Assembly (NCBI RefSeq): GCF_014873145.1
Contig: NZ_JADBEK010000001.1
Location: forward strand, 3,038,001-3,102,000
Length of the DNA: 64,000 bases
Reading direction: 5' to 3'
Origin: Nonomuraea angiospora
GTDB taxonomy: Bacteria > Actinomycetota > Actinomycetes > Streptosporangiales > Streptosporangiaceae
A model generated the notes under the pieces. The model ran no database searches and was not told the DNA's origin. It worked only from the letters and a program-made list of their open reading frames with translations. Positions within the stretch are counted from its first letter, which is position 1. Every line of letters starts with the position of its first letter. The translations under genes were made by a program, and so were the position numbers. Below are positions 1 through 7,771 of this stretch, in pieces.

Positions 1-1
1 A

Positions 2-850
2 CGGGAGCGTGACAACCTCCTCGGTCCCCGCCATACCATTCCTGCAGTTTGCGAGCAGATCGCCATCCTTGAGCAACTGCTCGTCCCCGCCCGCAGGGCC
101 GATCGAGTCGAAGTGCTCCGCCTTGCGGCTCGCTATGCCGAGTCGGCCGCGTGGCTGTACGAGGACGCCGGCGAGGTGGAGCTGGGCGGGCGCTGGGCTG
201 ATCGAGCGGCCACTTGGGCGTACGAGGTCGGCGACGACCACATGATCGCGTGGACCATGTTCCGGCGCAGCCAGCAGGCCATGAGCGGACGGCGGGCCGG
301 TGACGTACTCGGCCTGGCCGCCTCCGCACTCCGACAGGCCGACCGCCTGCCCACGCCGATGCGCACGGCGATCGTCCAGCAGCAGGCACAAGGGCATGCC
401 CTCGACGGGGAAGAGCGGATCTGCCAGCGGCTCCTGGATGAAGCCCACGCGCTGGCATCTGCCGTGAACGACGATGGCGACGCCCGAGGCGGCCACGGGT
501 CGTTCTGCACCCCGGCCTATGTTGAGATGCAGCGCGCCCGCTGCTGGCTGGAGCTGAAGCAGCCCCAGCGTGCTGCCACCATGGACGAGAAGGCCATTCC
601 TGGGCTGCCACCTGTGTACCGCAGGGATCGGGGTATGGCTCTGGCAGGGTTGGCCGCCGCCTACACCGGACTGGGGAACCCTGAGCAAGCCGCAGTCCAG
701 GCCGTCGAAGCGCTGGACATCGCTCGCGCCGCAGGTTCCGTAAGGATCATCAACATGTTGACCTCTGTTGAGCAGACTTTGAGCATCCATCGTCGGCTCC
801 CGTCCGTGGCCGCGTTCCGGCTCGCCCTCACAAACGCCAGGACCAACTGA
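2..850 (+). CDS. C-terminal part of a TPR/HTH-type regulatory protein (truncated by window edge)
   Basis: The reading frame is open from the first bases of the window, so the true start lies upstream. The visible 282 residues are alpha-helical and Ala/Leu/Arg rich, with repeated motifs such as RADRVEVLRLAARYAESAAW, WADRAATWAYEVGD and GLAAAYTGLGNPEQAAVQA. That pattern is typical of the TPR-like C-terminal half of actinobacterial XRE-type regulators. No DNA-binding domain is visible; by family it would be in the missing N-terminus. The stop codon overlaps the next start (TGATG), so it is probably co-transcribed with the deaminase gene. The family assignment is moderate and the exact role unknown. 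Confidence 0.7.
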   Translation, partial: RERDNLLGPRHTIPAVCEQIAILEQLLVPARRADRVEVLRLAARYAESAAWLYEDAGEVELGGRWADRAATWAYEVGDDHMIAWTMFRRSQQAMSGRRAGDVLGLAASALRQADRLPTPMRTAIVQQQAQGHALDGEERICQRLLDEAHALASAVNDDGDARGGHGSFCTPAYVEMQRARCWLELKQPQRAATMDEKAIPGLPPVYRRDRGMALAGLAAAYTGLGNPEQAAVQAVEALDIARAAGSVRIINMLTSVEQTLSIHRRLPSVAAFRLALTNARTN

Positions 851-1785
851 TGGCCTCCAGCCTCGAACTACAGGCCATGCGGTGGGCCATCGCCCTGTCC
901 GCTCACGGACTCGGGTCCACCAGCCCAAACCCGCCCGTCGGCTGCGTGATCCTCGACGCAGAGAGCCGTCCGATCGGCGAGGGTTACCACGCGCGAAAGG
1001 GCGAAGCGCACGCCGAGGGAAACGCCTTGCTGGCCGCCGGCCCCGCAGCGCAGGGCGGGACGGCTGTGGTGACCCTGGAGCCGTGCAACCACGTCGGCCG
1101 CGCGCCCGCTTGCCGCCAGCTCCTGGTCGACGCAGGGATCGCGCGTGTGGTCATCGCTCTGCTCGACCCCACTTCCCGAGGCGAAGGAGGCGTGAACGAA
1201 CTGCGGAAGGCGGGCGTGAGCGTGGAGACCGACGTGCTCGCCGAGGAGGCGATGCTCGTGCTTGGCCAGTGGCGAACCGCGCTCGCCCTGAGCCGTCCCG
1301 TCCTCACCTGGGTCTACACCGAGCTCTCCGAAGGACGGACCGGCGCCATCAAACGCGTCCCGTCGGCTCGTGAACTGCTCCTGACCGCTGATGCTGTCCT
1401 GGACGCCGATGGCAACTTGGGCGAGGCTACGCCGCACAGCCATGGAACAGGCACGATCCTTCTTCCGCCTGACCCATTTCAGCTTGAACGCCACGAGCTG
1501 CTGAAGGCGCTCCACATGGGTGGAGTCCGGCACCTCCTGCTCGACGGCGGCCTGGACCTGGCCGCGCCTTTCCTGGCGGACGGCCTTGTGGACCACGTCG
1601 TCGCCTACATCCCCGATCGAGGCCCATCTTCGCCTCCGGCTTCTCCCGGTGGGGAGCTGATGCTGCCGGAGGGTTTCCACCTCACGGGAGTGAACCGCAT
1701 CCCGCGCTATGTAAGGGTCAGCGCAACCAGTAGGGACGAAACGCGACCTCGCACGACAGGGAGCCGCACGAGGCGCCACGCCTGA
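850..1785 (+). CDS. RibD-like bifunctional deaminase-reductase family protein
   Basis: 311 residues. The N-terminal cytidine-deaminase-like zinc domain is recognisable from HAEGNAL (zinc His and catalytic Glu, about residue 54) and LEPCNHVGRAPAC (two zinc Cys, about 77-89); TSPNPPVGCVI is the substrate-loop motif seen in RibD. The C-terminal half resembles the RibD/DHFR-like reductase domain, with LLLDGGLDLAAPFLADGLVDHVV, but is short and divergent. No other riboflavin gene is nearby; its neighbours are regulators. It may therefore be a specialised pyrimidine deaminase/reductase rather than the housekeeping RibD. It overlaps the upstream gene by one base, which implies translational coupling. 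Fold is confident, substrate is not. Confidence 0.8.
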   Translation: MASSLELQAMRWAIALSAHGLGSTSPNPPVGCVILDAESRPIGEGYHARKGEAHAEGNALLAAGPAAQGGTAVVTLEPCNHVGRAPACRQLLVDAGIARVVIALLDPTSRGEGGVNELRKAGVSVETDVLAEEAMLVLGQWRTALALSRPVLTWVYTELSEGRTGAIKRVPSARELLLTADAVLDADGNLGEATPHSHGTGTILLPPDPFQLERHELLKALHMGGVRHLLLDGGLDLAAPFLADGLVDHVVAYIPDRGPSSPPASPGGELMLPEGFHLTGVNRIPRYVRVSATSRDETRPRTTGSRTRRHA

Positions 1786-1873
1786 AATTGAGGCGGTCAG
1801 CGCTGCCTCTCTTCAGGGCATTCATCTCACGCTGCCGCTCGCATTGCGGTCCGGGGCAGACAACGTCGAGGTC

Positions 1874-2092
1874 TTACGAGGGCAGGTCGAACTCTCGCTT
1901 GCTCACGCCATCAAGAAACGCGTCCCACTCCTCGTGGCTGAAGACCAGGACAGGACCATCAGGGTCCTTGCTGTGGCGCACAGCAATAATGCCAGGCAAG
2001 TTCCGAGCAACCTCCACGCACGCCCCGCCCTGGCCGTTGCTCTTGGAAGACTTGCGCCAAACGGCACGGGAAAGATCATCATGCTCTGCCAT
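1874..2092 (-). CDS. DUF397 domain protein
   Basis: 72 residues beginning MAEHDDLSRAVWRKSSKSN, with the DUF397 hallmarks WRKSSKSNGQGGACVEVA, then VRHSKDPDGPVLVFSHEEW. The start is set by a strong ribosome binding site AAGGAGG six bases upstream of ATG at 2092; longer in-frame starts upstream would run into the preceding gene. It lies 31 bases downstream of the XRE/DUF5753 gene on the same strand. That is the standard arrangement in Actinobacteria, where the pair is often described as Scr1/toxin-antitoxin-like or as a developmental regulator pair (BldB/WhiJ-like systems). The molecular function of DUF397 proteins is not settled. Confidence 0.9.
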   Translation of the reverse strand: MAEHDDLSRAVWRKSSKSNGQGGACVEVARNLPGIIAVRHSKDPDGPVLVFSHEEWDAFLDGVSKREFDLPS

Positions 2093-2123
2093 CCCATACC
2101 TCCTTCTCTCTCGGACGGGCCCG

Positions 2124-2984
2124 CTACTGGTGGAGATCACGAGCAACTTGCTCGATGAGCGCACGCGAGTCGCCGACCGACAGTGCCGTAGCACGTAGAT
2201 GGTCGAACTTTTGCGCATATTGCTCCACTTCCTGCGCCTTCTCCAGGTAAAGGGTACCTGCGTGGTATTCGATGTACACGACGCTGGGATCCGTCGGCTC
2301 GAAGCGCAGCATGTGGAACGCCCCGTCCATAGCGGGATGCGCGCCGGCGGCGAACGGAAGCACCTGAAGCGTGACGTTCGGCAGCCTTGTCACCTCAAGT
2401 AGCCGCTCAAGCTGTGCCCGCATCACGTCGGGTCCACCCACTACACGGCGGATGACGGCCTCGTTCACCACCAGCCAGAGCTTCGGAGCTTCCTTGCTTG
2501 TCAGCAGCTTCTGGCGGGTCAACCGAACCGTCACCCGCTGCTCGATGTCTCGATCGGGAGCGTCCACGAGGGTAGCGCGGTGAACAGCTCGGATATAGTC
2601 CTCGGTCTGCACGAGGCCGGGAATGAACTCGCTCTCGTAGATGTACAGAGAAGACACAGCGGCCTCCAGCCCAAGGTAGACCTTGAAACCTTCGGGGATC
2701 GCTTGTCCGTATGCCTGCCACCAGTCGCGTTGGCGAGCCTCGCGGGCCAGGACGAGCAGTGCGTCACGATCGGCTTGGTCTACCTGATAGACGTCCAGCA
2801 ACGCCCGTACGTCGCTTGGCTGGATCGCCCTACGAGCCGTCTCGAACCGGCTGAGCTTGGTCGGATGCCAGTCGAGTTGGTCGGCGACCTGTTCGATGCT
2901 CAGCTCGCGTTCTTCTCTGAGCTCACGAAGAGCGCCCGCCAACTGTCGTCGTCGCACGGTTGGGCTCCGTGTTTCGTTCGCCAT
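2124..2984 (-). CDS. XRE-family regulator with DUF5753 domain
   Basis: 286 residues. The N-terminal helix-turn-helix (about residues 12-70) contains LRELREERELSIEQVADQL and WHPTKLSRFETARR, a classic Cro/CI-type HTH. From about residue 90 on is the DUF5753 sensory/effector domain, with SLYIYESEFIPGLVQTEDYI and LPNVTLQVLPFAAGAHPAM. Homologues (WhiJ-like/Scr1 families) pair with small DUF397 proteins, and one follows directly downstream here. Start ATG at 2984. The upstream 175 bases hold a palindrome and repeated TTGCCA words that could be its own operator. Autoregulation is inferred. Confidence 0.92.
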   Translation of the reverse strand: MANETRSPTVRRRQLAGALRELREERELSIEQVADQLDWHPTKLSRFETARRAIQPSDVRALLDVYQVDQADRDALLVLAREARQRDWWQAYGQAIPEGFKVYLGLEAAVSSLYIYESEFIPGLVQTEDYIRAVHRATLVDAPDRDIEQRVTVRLTRQKLLTSKEAPKLWLVVNEAVIRRVVGGPDVMRAQLERLLEVTRLPNVTLQVLPFAAGAHPAMDGAFHMLRFEPTDPSVVYIEYHAGTLYLEKAQEVEQYAQKFDHLRATALSVGDSRALIEQVARDLHQ

Positions 2985-3015
2985 CAGATCACCCTCTTCA
3001 GTCTTCCAGCATCGG

Positions 3016-3103
3016 AGCTAGCCAGCACCAAGTTTGCCAGTTGCCATCTGGCACTTGCCAATTCTCAAGTGCTCATGGACACTAGCCATTGTGGCGCTCG
3101 CCA
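3016..3103. promoter_or_regulatory. Candidate operator between the XRE gene and the ATPase gene
   Basis: This divergent intergenic region has a perfect inverted repeat, GCACTTG (3051-3057) and CAAGTGC (3066-3072), with an 8-base spacer. Around it, TTGCCA occurs three times (from 3034, 3041 and 3055), with CTAGCCA variants at about 3018 and 3082. The local base composition is less GC-rich than the flanking genes. It is the natural place for binding by the adjacent XRE regulator; binding is inferred. Confidence 0.4.
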
Positions 3104-3162
3104 GCAGGTCAACGCTCGACCAAGCAAGTAACCCAACGTAACAGACCTATCACCAATAGGTG

Positions 3163-3693
3163 ATGGAACCGTCTTGGCCAGTGCCCGAGCTCAGGACGCA
3201 GGCGAAAAAGATTCACGTCATGGATCCGGAGGTAGGCGTGTTGAACGGAGACTTCCTCGCCGAAATGGTGTTCCCAGGAACACGCCGCACGGTGCCGCTA
3301 GCCCGTCACTGCGTCGAAAGGGTGCTCACCCAAGCAGGGCACCGGAACGTGGACAACGCGACCGTCGTGGTCAGCGAACTGGTAAGCAACGCCGTCCTCC
3401 ACAGCCGATCGACGCAGCCAGGCGGGCAGATCATCGTGGTGGTGACAGAGATCGGCGATGCGCTGGCTCGCATAGAGGTGACCGACGAAGGGCCGATCAT
3501 GGTCCCCCGTCCTCGGCTGGCGAGAGAGGACGAATGCTGCGGGCGCGGCCTGCAAATCGTCGAAGATCTCTCCTCCCGATGGGGCGTGCGTCCGAGATCT
3601 CGCACTTGGAAGACGATGTGGGCCGAGGTGCTAACGACGGAAAACGCTTCGATCGCCGTCACGGATATGCCGCTTAGCAGGGCGGAACTGTGA
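3163..3693 (+). CDS. ATP-binding protein, RsbW/SpoIIAB-like (HATPase_c_2)
   Basis: 176 residues. From about residue 35 the GHKL ATPase fold is visible: FPGTRRTVPLARHCVERVL, then the N-box VVVSELVSNAVLHSRS, the D-box IEVTDEGP and the G-box GRGLQIVEDLSSRWG. These small actinobacterial proteins resemble anti-sigma factor serine kinases and usually sit near XRE/DUF397 pairs, as here. No anti-anti-sigma partner is in the window. ATG at 3163 is used; a GTG lies directly before it, and a start further in is possible because no good ribosome binding site is seen. It overlaps the next gene by four bases. Confidence 0.88.
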   Translation: MEPSWPVPELRTQAKKIHVMDPEVGVLNGDFLAEMVFPGTRRTVPLARHCVERVLTQAGHRNVDNATVVVSELVSNAVLHSRSTQPGGQIIVVVTEIGDALARIEVTDEGPIMVPRPRLAREDECCGRGLQIVEDLSSRWGVRPRSRTWKTMWAEVLTTENASIAVTDMPLSRAEL

Positions 3694-4019
3694 CGTCGCC
3701 ACGCGAGCTGCCCAAAACGGCCAGATGGCGCACGGACAGGTCCCGTTGGTGCAGTGGTATTCACGTCAGCCTGCCGGCGCCCCATTCCGAACAGTTGCTT
3801 TGGATCGCTCCAAGCCAGGATCAAGAGGTCGGCTACGCACTTCTGCGGACTTGCGTCTGCCAGGGGTTTTACTACGAGCTGTGGCAGTCGGGCAGTTCGC
3901 GGTTCATTCGTCGAGTCCGGACGGAAGAGCAGGCCACGGTCATCGAGGAGAGCCCGCGATGGGACGGCGGGATGGCCATTGCGCAGTGGACTGCCGCGCT
4001 GATGGGACACCTTCGGTGA
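3690..4019 (+). CDS. Hypothetical protein in ATPase operon
   Basis: 109 residues, starting at GTG whose last bases form the stop of the ATPase gene (GTGA overlap), so the two are translationally coupled. The protein is soluble and rich in Trp and Cys (CVCQGFYYELWQSG, FIRRVRTEEQATVIEES). Similar small proteins of the form YYELxxxGxxxFIRR accompany RsbW-like ATPases in Actinobacteria; this resemblance is from memory and was not searched. No catalytic motif is visible. Confidence 0.7.
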   Translation: MTSPRELPKTARWRTDRSRWCSGIHVSLPAPHSEQLLWIAPSQDQEVGYALLRTCVCQGFYYELWQSGSSRFIRRVRTEEQATVIEESPRWDGGMAIAQWTAALMGHLR

Positions 4020-4020
4020 G

Positions 4021-4545
4021 GTGGACGGTGCAGGCCGATCGCGCCCCAGAGGGCAAGGGCCGATCGTGAGAAGCCTGAAGACCCCGGGTAGCCGTGTGAT
4101 GATCATGGAACTGAAGCACAGTCCGGCGATGACGCGCTCCTGCGGACTGGAACTGGAGGGCTTGTGTGGCGTCATCGTGTCGCTGATAAGGTCCGGTCGG
4201 ATCGCTGTGGTACGACTCGACGGCGACTCGGGGGATTGGCCTCGCGGGGTGCGGCGTTGGTCGGTCGCTTTGGATGACCTGACCGCGATCGGGAACGATG
4301 AGAACGTTTCTGCTGCACAGGAAACCGTTTATCCCCTGGGTGTCACGGGCCGTGGACTGAGGATCGTCCAGCACGGGGTGCGGCCGGAGACTCGCAGAGG
4401 CCTTTGCGGGGTCGAAGCACGGCCGTTGCCGTTCTCCGGTTGGTCCCTGCGATTCGTAACCTCAGCCCGGAGAGCCTGTCCCGAGTGCGTCGAACTGGCG
4501 GCGGGGAACGAGGGGTCTCATGATCCGCCTGAACACTTGGCCTGA
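4021..4545 (+). CDS. Weakly supported hypothetical protein
   Basis: A 174-codon open frame begins with GTG directly after the stop of the preceding gene. It ends with a CPEC motif (ACPECVELAAGNE), and the middle (IVSLIRSGRIAVVRLDGD) looks protein-like. However, codon use is less biased than in neighbours and there is no clear ribosome binding site. It could be the decayed third gene of the ATPase operon. Confidence 0.3.
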   Translation: MDGAGRSRPRGQGPIVRSLKTPGSRVMIMELKHSPAMTRSCGLELEGLCGVIVSLIRSGRIAVVRLDGDSGDWPRGVRRWSVALDDLTAIGNDENVSAAQETVYPLGVTGRGLRIVQHGVRPETRRGLCGVEARPLPFSGWSLRFVTSARRACPECVELAAGNEGSHDPPEHLA

Positions 4546-5035
4546 GATGCCGCATGACCTTCCATCGCCTCACGAGCGCCCGACCAAGGACGATTCGAGG
4601 GACGACGTATGAGACGGGGTGTGGTGATGTGTTGGCGTCTCCCTTGAGACCCGGCGAGGACGCCAACACTGCCAGCATCACCACATCCTTGCGGGTGGCA
4701 ACGCGGTTGACGCTCCCCTTGCCGCTGGGGTTGAGCGCCCGCGTTGTCACCCGCCTGTAGCACTACGATCTCCGCCTCCACGAACTCGGCCGCCAGTAGG
4801 GCGCCGAGGAGTGGGGCCTGCCTCCCATCCCGCCATGTCGCATGCGCGGTCGTCATCCGTGTGCCCGTTGAGTACCTGATGGCGTGACACGTTGGCCCGC
4901 CGATCTCCGCACACGAGCAGTGCATAAATATCGAGTAATGATCGGCTAGCCGGGCCGCAAGCTGCACGAGGACGACGACTACCCTAGCTTGGCGACTGTG
5001 TGTAGTGAATCAACTTCGATACGTAAGGATCCTGG
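4546..5035. other. Non-coding or decayed stretch
   Basis: About 490 bases without a convincing gene. Several short open frames exist on both strands, but none has a ribosome binding site, a recognisable motif or a coherent codon bias. The AT-richer segment near 4921-4945 (gcataaatatcgagtaatga) could carry a promoter for the downstream lipoprotein gene. Nothing else is recognised. Confidence 0.5.
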
Positions 5036-5038
5036 TTG

Positions 5039-5605
5039 GTGAGGGTCGATTCGCCAAGTTCTAGATTGGTCATGCCCCTGGCAGCGGTGCTTGCCGTGGC
5101 ACTCGCCGTAGCCGCATGCGCCAGCGACTCTGCGCCCAAACTGGCAGCCACGGCGGCACCTCCCACAGCCACTCCCATACCGACCCCCAGCCCTTCTACG
5201 GACAAGGACGCCGTCCTGGCCGTGTACCGCGAGCTGTACCGTGTCGGGCCACGCGCCGAACATGCTCGTCCCGAAGAGCGAATGGCGATCCTTGAGCCGG
5301 TCGTTACACAACCCCTTCTGAGCACGATGTTGAAGGGCATCGCCGCCCTTCGCGCCAAAGGGCGGTTCACCTACGGGACTCCCACCTTCCATACCTTCAA
5401 GGTAGAAGTCCGGGGCGACCGAGCGGTCGTGCACGACTGCCAAGACGGCCGGGACGGCGGCCAAGCAGACTCTCGAACAGGAAAGCACCTCACTCACGGC
5501 ATGCCCGGCACTTATATGGTCGCCGCCCTCGCCAAGGAGGCGGATGGCGCGTGGCGTGTCGCAAAAGTTGAGCAGTTGGATTCGCCGTGCTCGCCAGCGG
5601 CATGA
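5039..5605 (+). CDS. Putative lipoprotein at the head of the pilus operon
   Basis: About 188 residues. The N-terminus is a lipoprotein signal: basic start, hydrophobic MPLAAVLAVALAVAA, and lipobox VAAC with the Cys at about residue 26. A Thr/Pro-rich spacer (PTATPIPTPSPSTDKD) follows, then a globular domain of about 130 residues ending in EADGAWRVAKVEQLDSPC, reminiscent of small NTF2-like or DUF4878-like extracytoplasmic domains. GTG at 5039 is chosen (AAGGA 9 bases upstream); TTG at 5036 is an alternative. The stop overlaps the next start as ATGA. Membrane-anchored outside the cell; function unknown, plausibly accessory to the pilus. Confidence 0.8.
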   Translation: MRVDSPSSRLVMPLAAVLAVALAVAACASDSAPKLAATAAPPTATPIPTPSPSTDKDAVLAVYRELYRVGPRAEHARPEERMAILEPVVTQPLLSTMLKGIAALRAKGRFTYGTPTFHTFKVEVRGDRAVVHDCQDGRDGGQADSRTGKHLTHGMPGTYMVAALAKEADGAWRVAKVEQLDSPCSPAA

Positions 5606-6411
5606 CTCACCTGCTGGTGGCAGGGCTCGTCTTCTTGCCTCTCGGAGCCGATGACGACGACGGCGTCGGCGTGTCACGCAACTACTTCGACTACCTCATA
5701 TCGGCTCGTGAGAAGCCCCGCCGCACAGCTGTCTCCCCGGTCGGCAACACGAAACCGAAGGTCACCTGCACCTACCAGCGATGGTGGTACCCCAACGGGC
5801 TGCAGAAGGTAGGCCGGGAGTACGCGGATCCCGGCAGAACCCTCAGCAGCGAGCCGGTCAAGGGCGCCTGGTACCTGGCCACATGTTCCAACGGAATCCG
5901 GAGAATCGTCTGGCTCGACAACGAGCGCGCTCCGCGTGCGTCTGCCGAGCAACTCGCTCAACGGGCGTACAAGCGAATTTCGATCACGCCGCCACAGGTG
6001 CTGACCGCTCCTCCACGTGGTCGGGACGGACTGGTCGGACTCCCCCATTGGTTCTATCTAGCCAAGGGTGAGTGGCGAGCCAAGTCGAAGCGGTTGCGTA
6101 CCGGAGCTGTCTGGGCCGAAGCCACAGCCACACCACAACGGATGGCTGTCAGCACCGGCGACGGCCACACCCTTGTCTGCCACGGCCCCGGAACCGCGTA
6201 TGACCCTGGCCGCCCAGCTGAGCAACAGAGATCCACCTGCTCATACCAGTACGGAGAACCGGCTAGCGCACGACAGGTAAGCGTGTCGGTGACGTGGGGT
6301 GGCACGTGGCGGGGCTCGGGCGGCGTAGGTGGAGCGTTGCCGCCGATCACCAGGTCGGTCACGTTCCCAGTTCGCGTCGTCGAAGCCCAGACGCTCGTCA
6401 CGGAGGGATAG
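5602..6411 (+). CDS. Secreted hypothetical protein in the pilus operon
   Basis: 269 residues from ATG at 5602, which overlaps the lipoprotein stop (ATGA); an in-frame GTG lies at 5587. A short hydrophobic N-terminus (MTHLLVAGLVFLPLGA) suggests export. The mature part is rich in Trp, Tyr and paired Cys (VTCTYQRWWYPNG, YLATCSNGIRRIVW, LVCHGPGTAY, STCSYQYGEPAS), consistent with disulfides outside the cytoplasm. No known domain is recognised. Its position directly before the SAF/CpaB gene, whose ribosome binding site lies in its last codons, suggests a part in pilus assembly or a cell-wall function. Confidence 0.75.
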   Translation: MTHLLVAGLVFLPLGADDDDGVGVSRNYFDYLISAREKPRRTAVSPVGNTKPKVTCTYQRWWYPNGLQKVGREYADPGRTLSSEPVKGAWYLATCSNGIRRIVWLDNERAPRASAEQLAQRAYKRISITPPQVLTAPPRGRDGLVGLPHWFYLAKGEWRAKSKRLRTGAVWAEATATPQRMAVSTGDGHTLVCHGPGTAYDPGRPAEQQRSTCSYQYGEPASARQVSVSVTWGGTWRGSGGVGGALPPITRSVTFPVRVVEAQTLVTEG

Positions 6412-6417
6412 ACGTTA

Positions 6418-7059
6418 ATGCTGCTTCAGCGGCTTTCACCGCCCAGAGAAGCGGGCCAGGTGCGTCCGTTGCCTGGTCGGCGCAGCCCGATGATGCTCGT
6501 GGTGGGCGTCGCGTTGACCGCGCTGGGCGCCTTGGTGGCCTGGCAGGTGTACGGAGTCGCCAGCGGGCGGGTTCCAGTGCTGGTCATGGCTCGTGACGTG
6601 CCGGTCGGCCAGCCGCTCCAGGCTCAGGATCTGCGTACGGTCGCGCTCGGCGTGGACGCGGCGGTCCAGACCGTGGACGCGGCCGGCAAGAGCACGGTGA
6701 TCGGAAAGCGCGCCGCAGTCGACTTGAAGGCGGGCAGCTTGCTGTCACCCACGCACGTGACCGAGACGCTGGTGCCGGTGCCGGGTGAGGTCGTGGTGCC
6801 GGTGGCGCTGAAGCCCGGCCGACTGCCGGCCAGAGGCATCCAGCCCGGCGACCGCATCGTAGTTACTGCCGTCTCATCCGGTGAAGCAGGCCACGGGCCG
6901 GCACAGGATCACCCGGCCAGGGTGGATCGGGTCGGTCAGCCGGACGCCGACGGGTTGGTCGTGGTCGACTTGATCGTCCCAGCGGCGGCTGGTACGGCTC
7001 TGGCCCGCCAGGCGGCTGATGGCCAGGTGGCCATCGTGTTGCAGTCGCGGGCCAGGTGA
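6418..7059 (+). CDS. SAF-domain (CpaB/RcpC-like) pilus assembly protein
   Basis: 213 residues. One transmembrane helix at about 25-45 (MMLVVGVALTALGALVAWQV) is followed by a SAF domain: VLVMARDVPVGQPLQAQDL, then GKRAAVDLKAGSLLSPTHV and RLPARGIQPGDRIVV. This is the architecture of actinobacterial CpaB/FlgA-like proteins at the start of Tad clusters, where the protein acts outside the membrane in pilus assembly. A GGAGG sits 10 bases upstream of ATG, inside the end of the previous gene. It is shorter than proteobacterial CpaB. Confidence 0.85.
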   Translation: MLLQRLSPPREAGQVRPLPGRRSPMMLVVGVALTALGALVAWQVYGVASGRVPVLVMARDVPVGQPLQAQDLRTVALGVDAAVQTVDAAGKSTVIGKRAAVDLKAGSLLSPTHVTETLVPVPGEVVVPVALKPGRLPARGIQPGDRIVVTAVSSGEAGHGPAQDHPARVDRVGQPDADGLVVVDLIVPAAAGTALARQAADGQVAIVLQSRAR

Positions 7060-7066
7060 GCTGCCC

Positions 7067-7771
7067 ATGCTGATCGTTCTGTGTTCGGGCGGACACAGCC
7101 CTGGCGTGACGACAGCCGGGCTGGCCCTGACTCTCACCTGGCCACGTGAGGTGCTGTTCGCCGAGTGCGACCCCGCTGGTGGCAGCGTACTGTCCGGGTA
7201 TCTGGTCGGACATCGGCAGGATCGCGGCCTCGGCGAGTGGGCGGTGCAACTGAGGCGCGGCGCCGATGCGCCGGCTACGTTGGCCGAACAGGTGCTTCAG
7301 TTGGAAGACCGCCGAATCCTGCTGGGACTGGCCAGTCCCTCCCAGGTGTCGTCGGTCCAGCCGCTGTGGCCGGGCATCGCCGAGACCTTCGCCACCATGG
7401 GTGGGGATGTGATTGCCGACATCGGGCGAATCGGCGGCTCGGATACACCGACTCCGCTGCTGGCCAGAGCGGACCGAATCCTCGTCATCGCCCAGCCCAC
7501 GCTACGAGATCTGTCCGCGCTCGCTCCCCGTCTGGCGGAGATCAACCACCGAGTCAGCCCACACATGCTGCTGACCGGTGACGGGCCCTATGGACGCCGG
7601 GAGGTGGCCAGGACACTGGGCGTAGAGGTGGTCGGCCACCTTCCGCATGATCCGAAGGCGGCGACGATCCTGACGCACGGTGCCGGCAGCGAGCGGTACC
7701 TGTCGCGTTCCCTGCTCCTGCGGGCCGCCCGCTCGCTCGGGACCAAGCTGTGCGAACGGGTGGCGGCGTGA
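7067..7771 (+). CDS. TadZ/CpaE-like MinD/ParA-family protein
   Basis: 234 residues from ATG at 7067. The fold is that of ParA/MinD: MLIVLCSGGHSPGVTTAGLA in the P-loop position, AECDPAGG as the switch, and DIGRIGG followed by ADRILVIAQPTLRDL. The P-loop lacks the signature lysine of canonical deviant Walker A boxes (SPGVTTA rather than KGGxGKT). ATP hydrolysis may therefore be lost, as in several TadZ/CpaE proteins that only localise the pilus machine. It overlaps tadA by four bases. Confidence 0.82.
   Translation: MLIVLCSGGHSPGVTTAGLALTLTWPREVLFAECDPAGGSVLSGYLVGHRQDRGLGEWAVQLRRGADAPATLAEQVLQLEDRRILLGLASPSQVSSVQPLWPGIAETFATMGGDVIADIGRIGGSDTPTPLLARADRILVIAQPTLRDLSALAPRLAEINHRVSPHMLLTGDGPYGRREVARTLGVEVVGHLPHDPKAATILTHGAGSERYLSRSLLLRAARSLGTKLCERVAA

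Noticed and set aside
3306..4175. 289-codon minus-strand frame
   Set aside because: Overlaps the well-supported ATPase gene, no domain or ribosome binding site.
4343..4967. Minus-strand frames of 135 and 149 codons between the ATPase patch and the pilus operon
   Set aside because: No ribosome binding site, low-complexity Arg/Gln/Pro content and no recognisable motif; left as non-coding.
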